The translations under genes were made by a program, and so were the position numbers. DNA of 64,000 nucleotides from CALGYY01 sp963678485. GTDB taxonomy: Bacteria; Bacteroidota; Bacteroidia; Bacteroidales; CAIWKO01. The notes below the pieces were generated by a model that saw only the letters and a program-made list of their open reading frames with translations, was not told the DNA's origin and searched no databases. This document shows positions 63,121 through 64,000 of the stretch, piece after piece. How positions within the stretch are numbered: the stretch's first letter is position 1; each line of letters starts with the position of its first letter. The stretch covers positions 310,001 through 374,000 of the forward strand of contig OY782882.1 of the NCBI GenBank assembly GCA_963678485.1, given 5' to 3'.

Positions 63121-64000
63121 ATGAAACGATTTTTTGCCAGCATCACCAAAGAAATATTACTCATCCTCCGCGATAAAGCGGGAATGGTGCTCCTTTTCCT
63201 GATGCCGGTTGCACTGGTGTTTATCATGGTAATCATTCAGGACGCAGCCATCAATTCGCTCAACGATAACAAAATTCCGCTGGTCATGGTCGATCGTGAC
63301 AGGGATACACTGAGTGCCAAAATTCGGAGTGGAATTCTGGGTTCCGGAAATTTCTCTATCGTTGAAACCATCAACGGGGATTCAATTTCGCCAGCAGAAG
63401 CGCAACAACTCGTCGCCGACGGCAAGTTTCAAATCGGTATCATCCTGCCTTCGGGCGCTTCCGACACCTTGAGAAGCAATGCCAAAACCGTTGTAAAAAA
63501 ATCATTTTTTGAAATTGGAATCATCCCTGTAGTTCCCTCCGACACTACTTATGACTCCATTGATATCGTTGTCTACTTTGATCCCAGTCTGAGAGCGGCT
63601 TCCAAGACTGCCATCTCAGCCATGATTTCTGAATATGCCGTCCGTACTGAAGCTCAGATGGTGTATAAAATGTATGCAGAAGTACTCACATCTCTATTAC
63701 CTGAAGGCAAGGAATTCAAATCCGAATATCCTGAAGTGATTAACTATCGTGAGTCATATGCAACCGAAAACCTCACTACCATTCAGCCCAATGCCGTTCA
63801 ACACAATATTCCATCATGGACATTATTTGCCATGTTTTTTATTGTAATTCCGCTGAGCTCAAGTCTGATTAAGGAAAAAGAAGAAGGAACCTATTTGCGT
63901 CTGGTTACGATGCCTGGCTCCTATACCACAATATTCCTCGGAAAAATCTTTGTTTATCTCATCGTTGCCATCATTCAGTTTTTCCTGATGATGATGGTTG
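63121..64000 (+). CDS. ABC-2 type permease, 3' end beyond the window
   Basis: Open from the ATG at 63121 to the right edge (293 codons visible). MKRFFASITKEILLILRDKA and a first hydrophobic helix (MVLLFLMPVALVFIMVII) are typical of ABC-2/YhgE-like permeases. A large soluble domain of about 200 residues follows, then helices resume at SWTLFAMFFIVIPLSSSLI with KEKEEGTYLRL, the amphipathic signature of this family. Partner of the upstream ATPase. More cluster genes may follow outside the window. Confidence 0.88.
   Translation, partial: MKRFFASITKEILLILRDKAGMVLLFLMPVALVFIMVIIQDAAINSLNDNKIPLVMVDRDRDTLSAKIRSGILGSGNFSIVETINGDSISPAEAQQLVADGKFQIGIILPSGASDTLRSNAKTVVKKSFFEIGIIPVVPSDTTYDSIDIVVYFDPSLRAASKTAISAMISEYAVRTEAQMVYKMYAEVLTSLLPEGKEFKSEYPEVINYRESYATENLTTIQPNAVQHNIPSWTLFAMFFIVIPLSSSLIKEKEEGTYLRLVTMPGSYTTIFLGKIFVYLIVAIIQFFLMMMV

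Overview
The window comes from a member of the phylum Bacteroidota; nothing here fixes a genus. Three signals support this. Six secreted proteins end in type IX secretion (T9SS) C-terminal sorting domains. There are SusC-like/TonB-type beta-barrels with carboxypeptidase-regulatory N-termini, a GLPGLI protein and a GWxTD lipoprotein. Promoter candidates follow the Bacteroidota pattern (TTTG, about 17-21 bases, then TAnnTTTG), and Shine-Dalgarno sequences are largely absent before start codons.

Layout. 1-1.7 kb: a LytS/LytTR two-component pair, cut by the left edge. 1.9-8.7 kb: secreted hydrolases, namely two tandem metallophosphoesterases (the second fused to an SMP-30-like lactonase propeller) and a trypsin-like protease with a PKD domain, all T9SS cargo. 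8.9-14 kb: housekeeping genes (rimO, ftsY, DUF4295, rpmG, a VOC/DUF5655 pair, a Xer recombinase). 13.8-17.5 kb: outer-membrane barrel plus GLPGLI protein. 17.6-25.2 kb, minus strand: LemA, GWxTD lipoprotein, membrane metallophosphoesterase and two large T9SS proteins, with terminator hairpins between some of them. 25.4-32.6 kb: lipA, an unknown protein, two paralogous tiny lipoproteins, ung, an Omp85-type barrel, a UbiD-type decarboxylase and tpx. 33-37 kb: a TauE/SafE permease, RlmD and an Rh-type ammonium channel. 37.4-50.3 kb: a complete 14-gene nuoA-N operon for respiratory complex I, with the short NuoG typical of this phylum. 50.5-55.4 kb: another T9SS protein and a TonB-dependent receptor.

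The last 8.5 kb (55.4 kb to the right edge) is the most distinctive part. It is a gene set for making and probably exporting an unusual ACP-bound lipid or polyene: ketoreductase, ketosynthase, acyl carrier protein, LpxL-like acyltransferase, B12-binding radical SAM enzyme, hotdog dehydratase without the canonical histidine motif, a small HTH-like protein, a BtrH-like acyl transferase and an ABC transporter whose permease runs off the window. The radical SAM partner recalls candidate ladderane clusters of anammox bacteria; the dehydratase and BtrH/ABC part recall flexirubin/aryl-polyene clusters. The product cannot be named from this window.

Non-coding structure: a dispersed structured repeat of about 125 bases in two copies (17.5 and 50.4 kb), both between convergent genes and showing a compensatory base-pair change; octanucleotide tandem arrays at 32.7, 35.4 and 60.8 kb; many terminators and promoter candidates. 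No tRNA, rRNA, CRISPR array, insertion sequence or prophage was seen.
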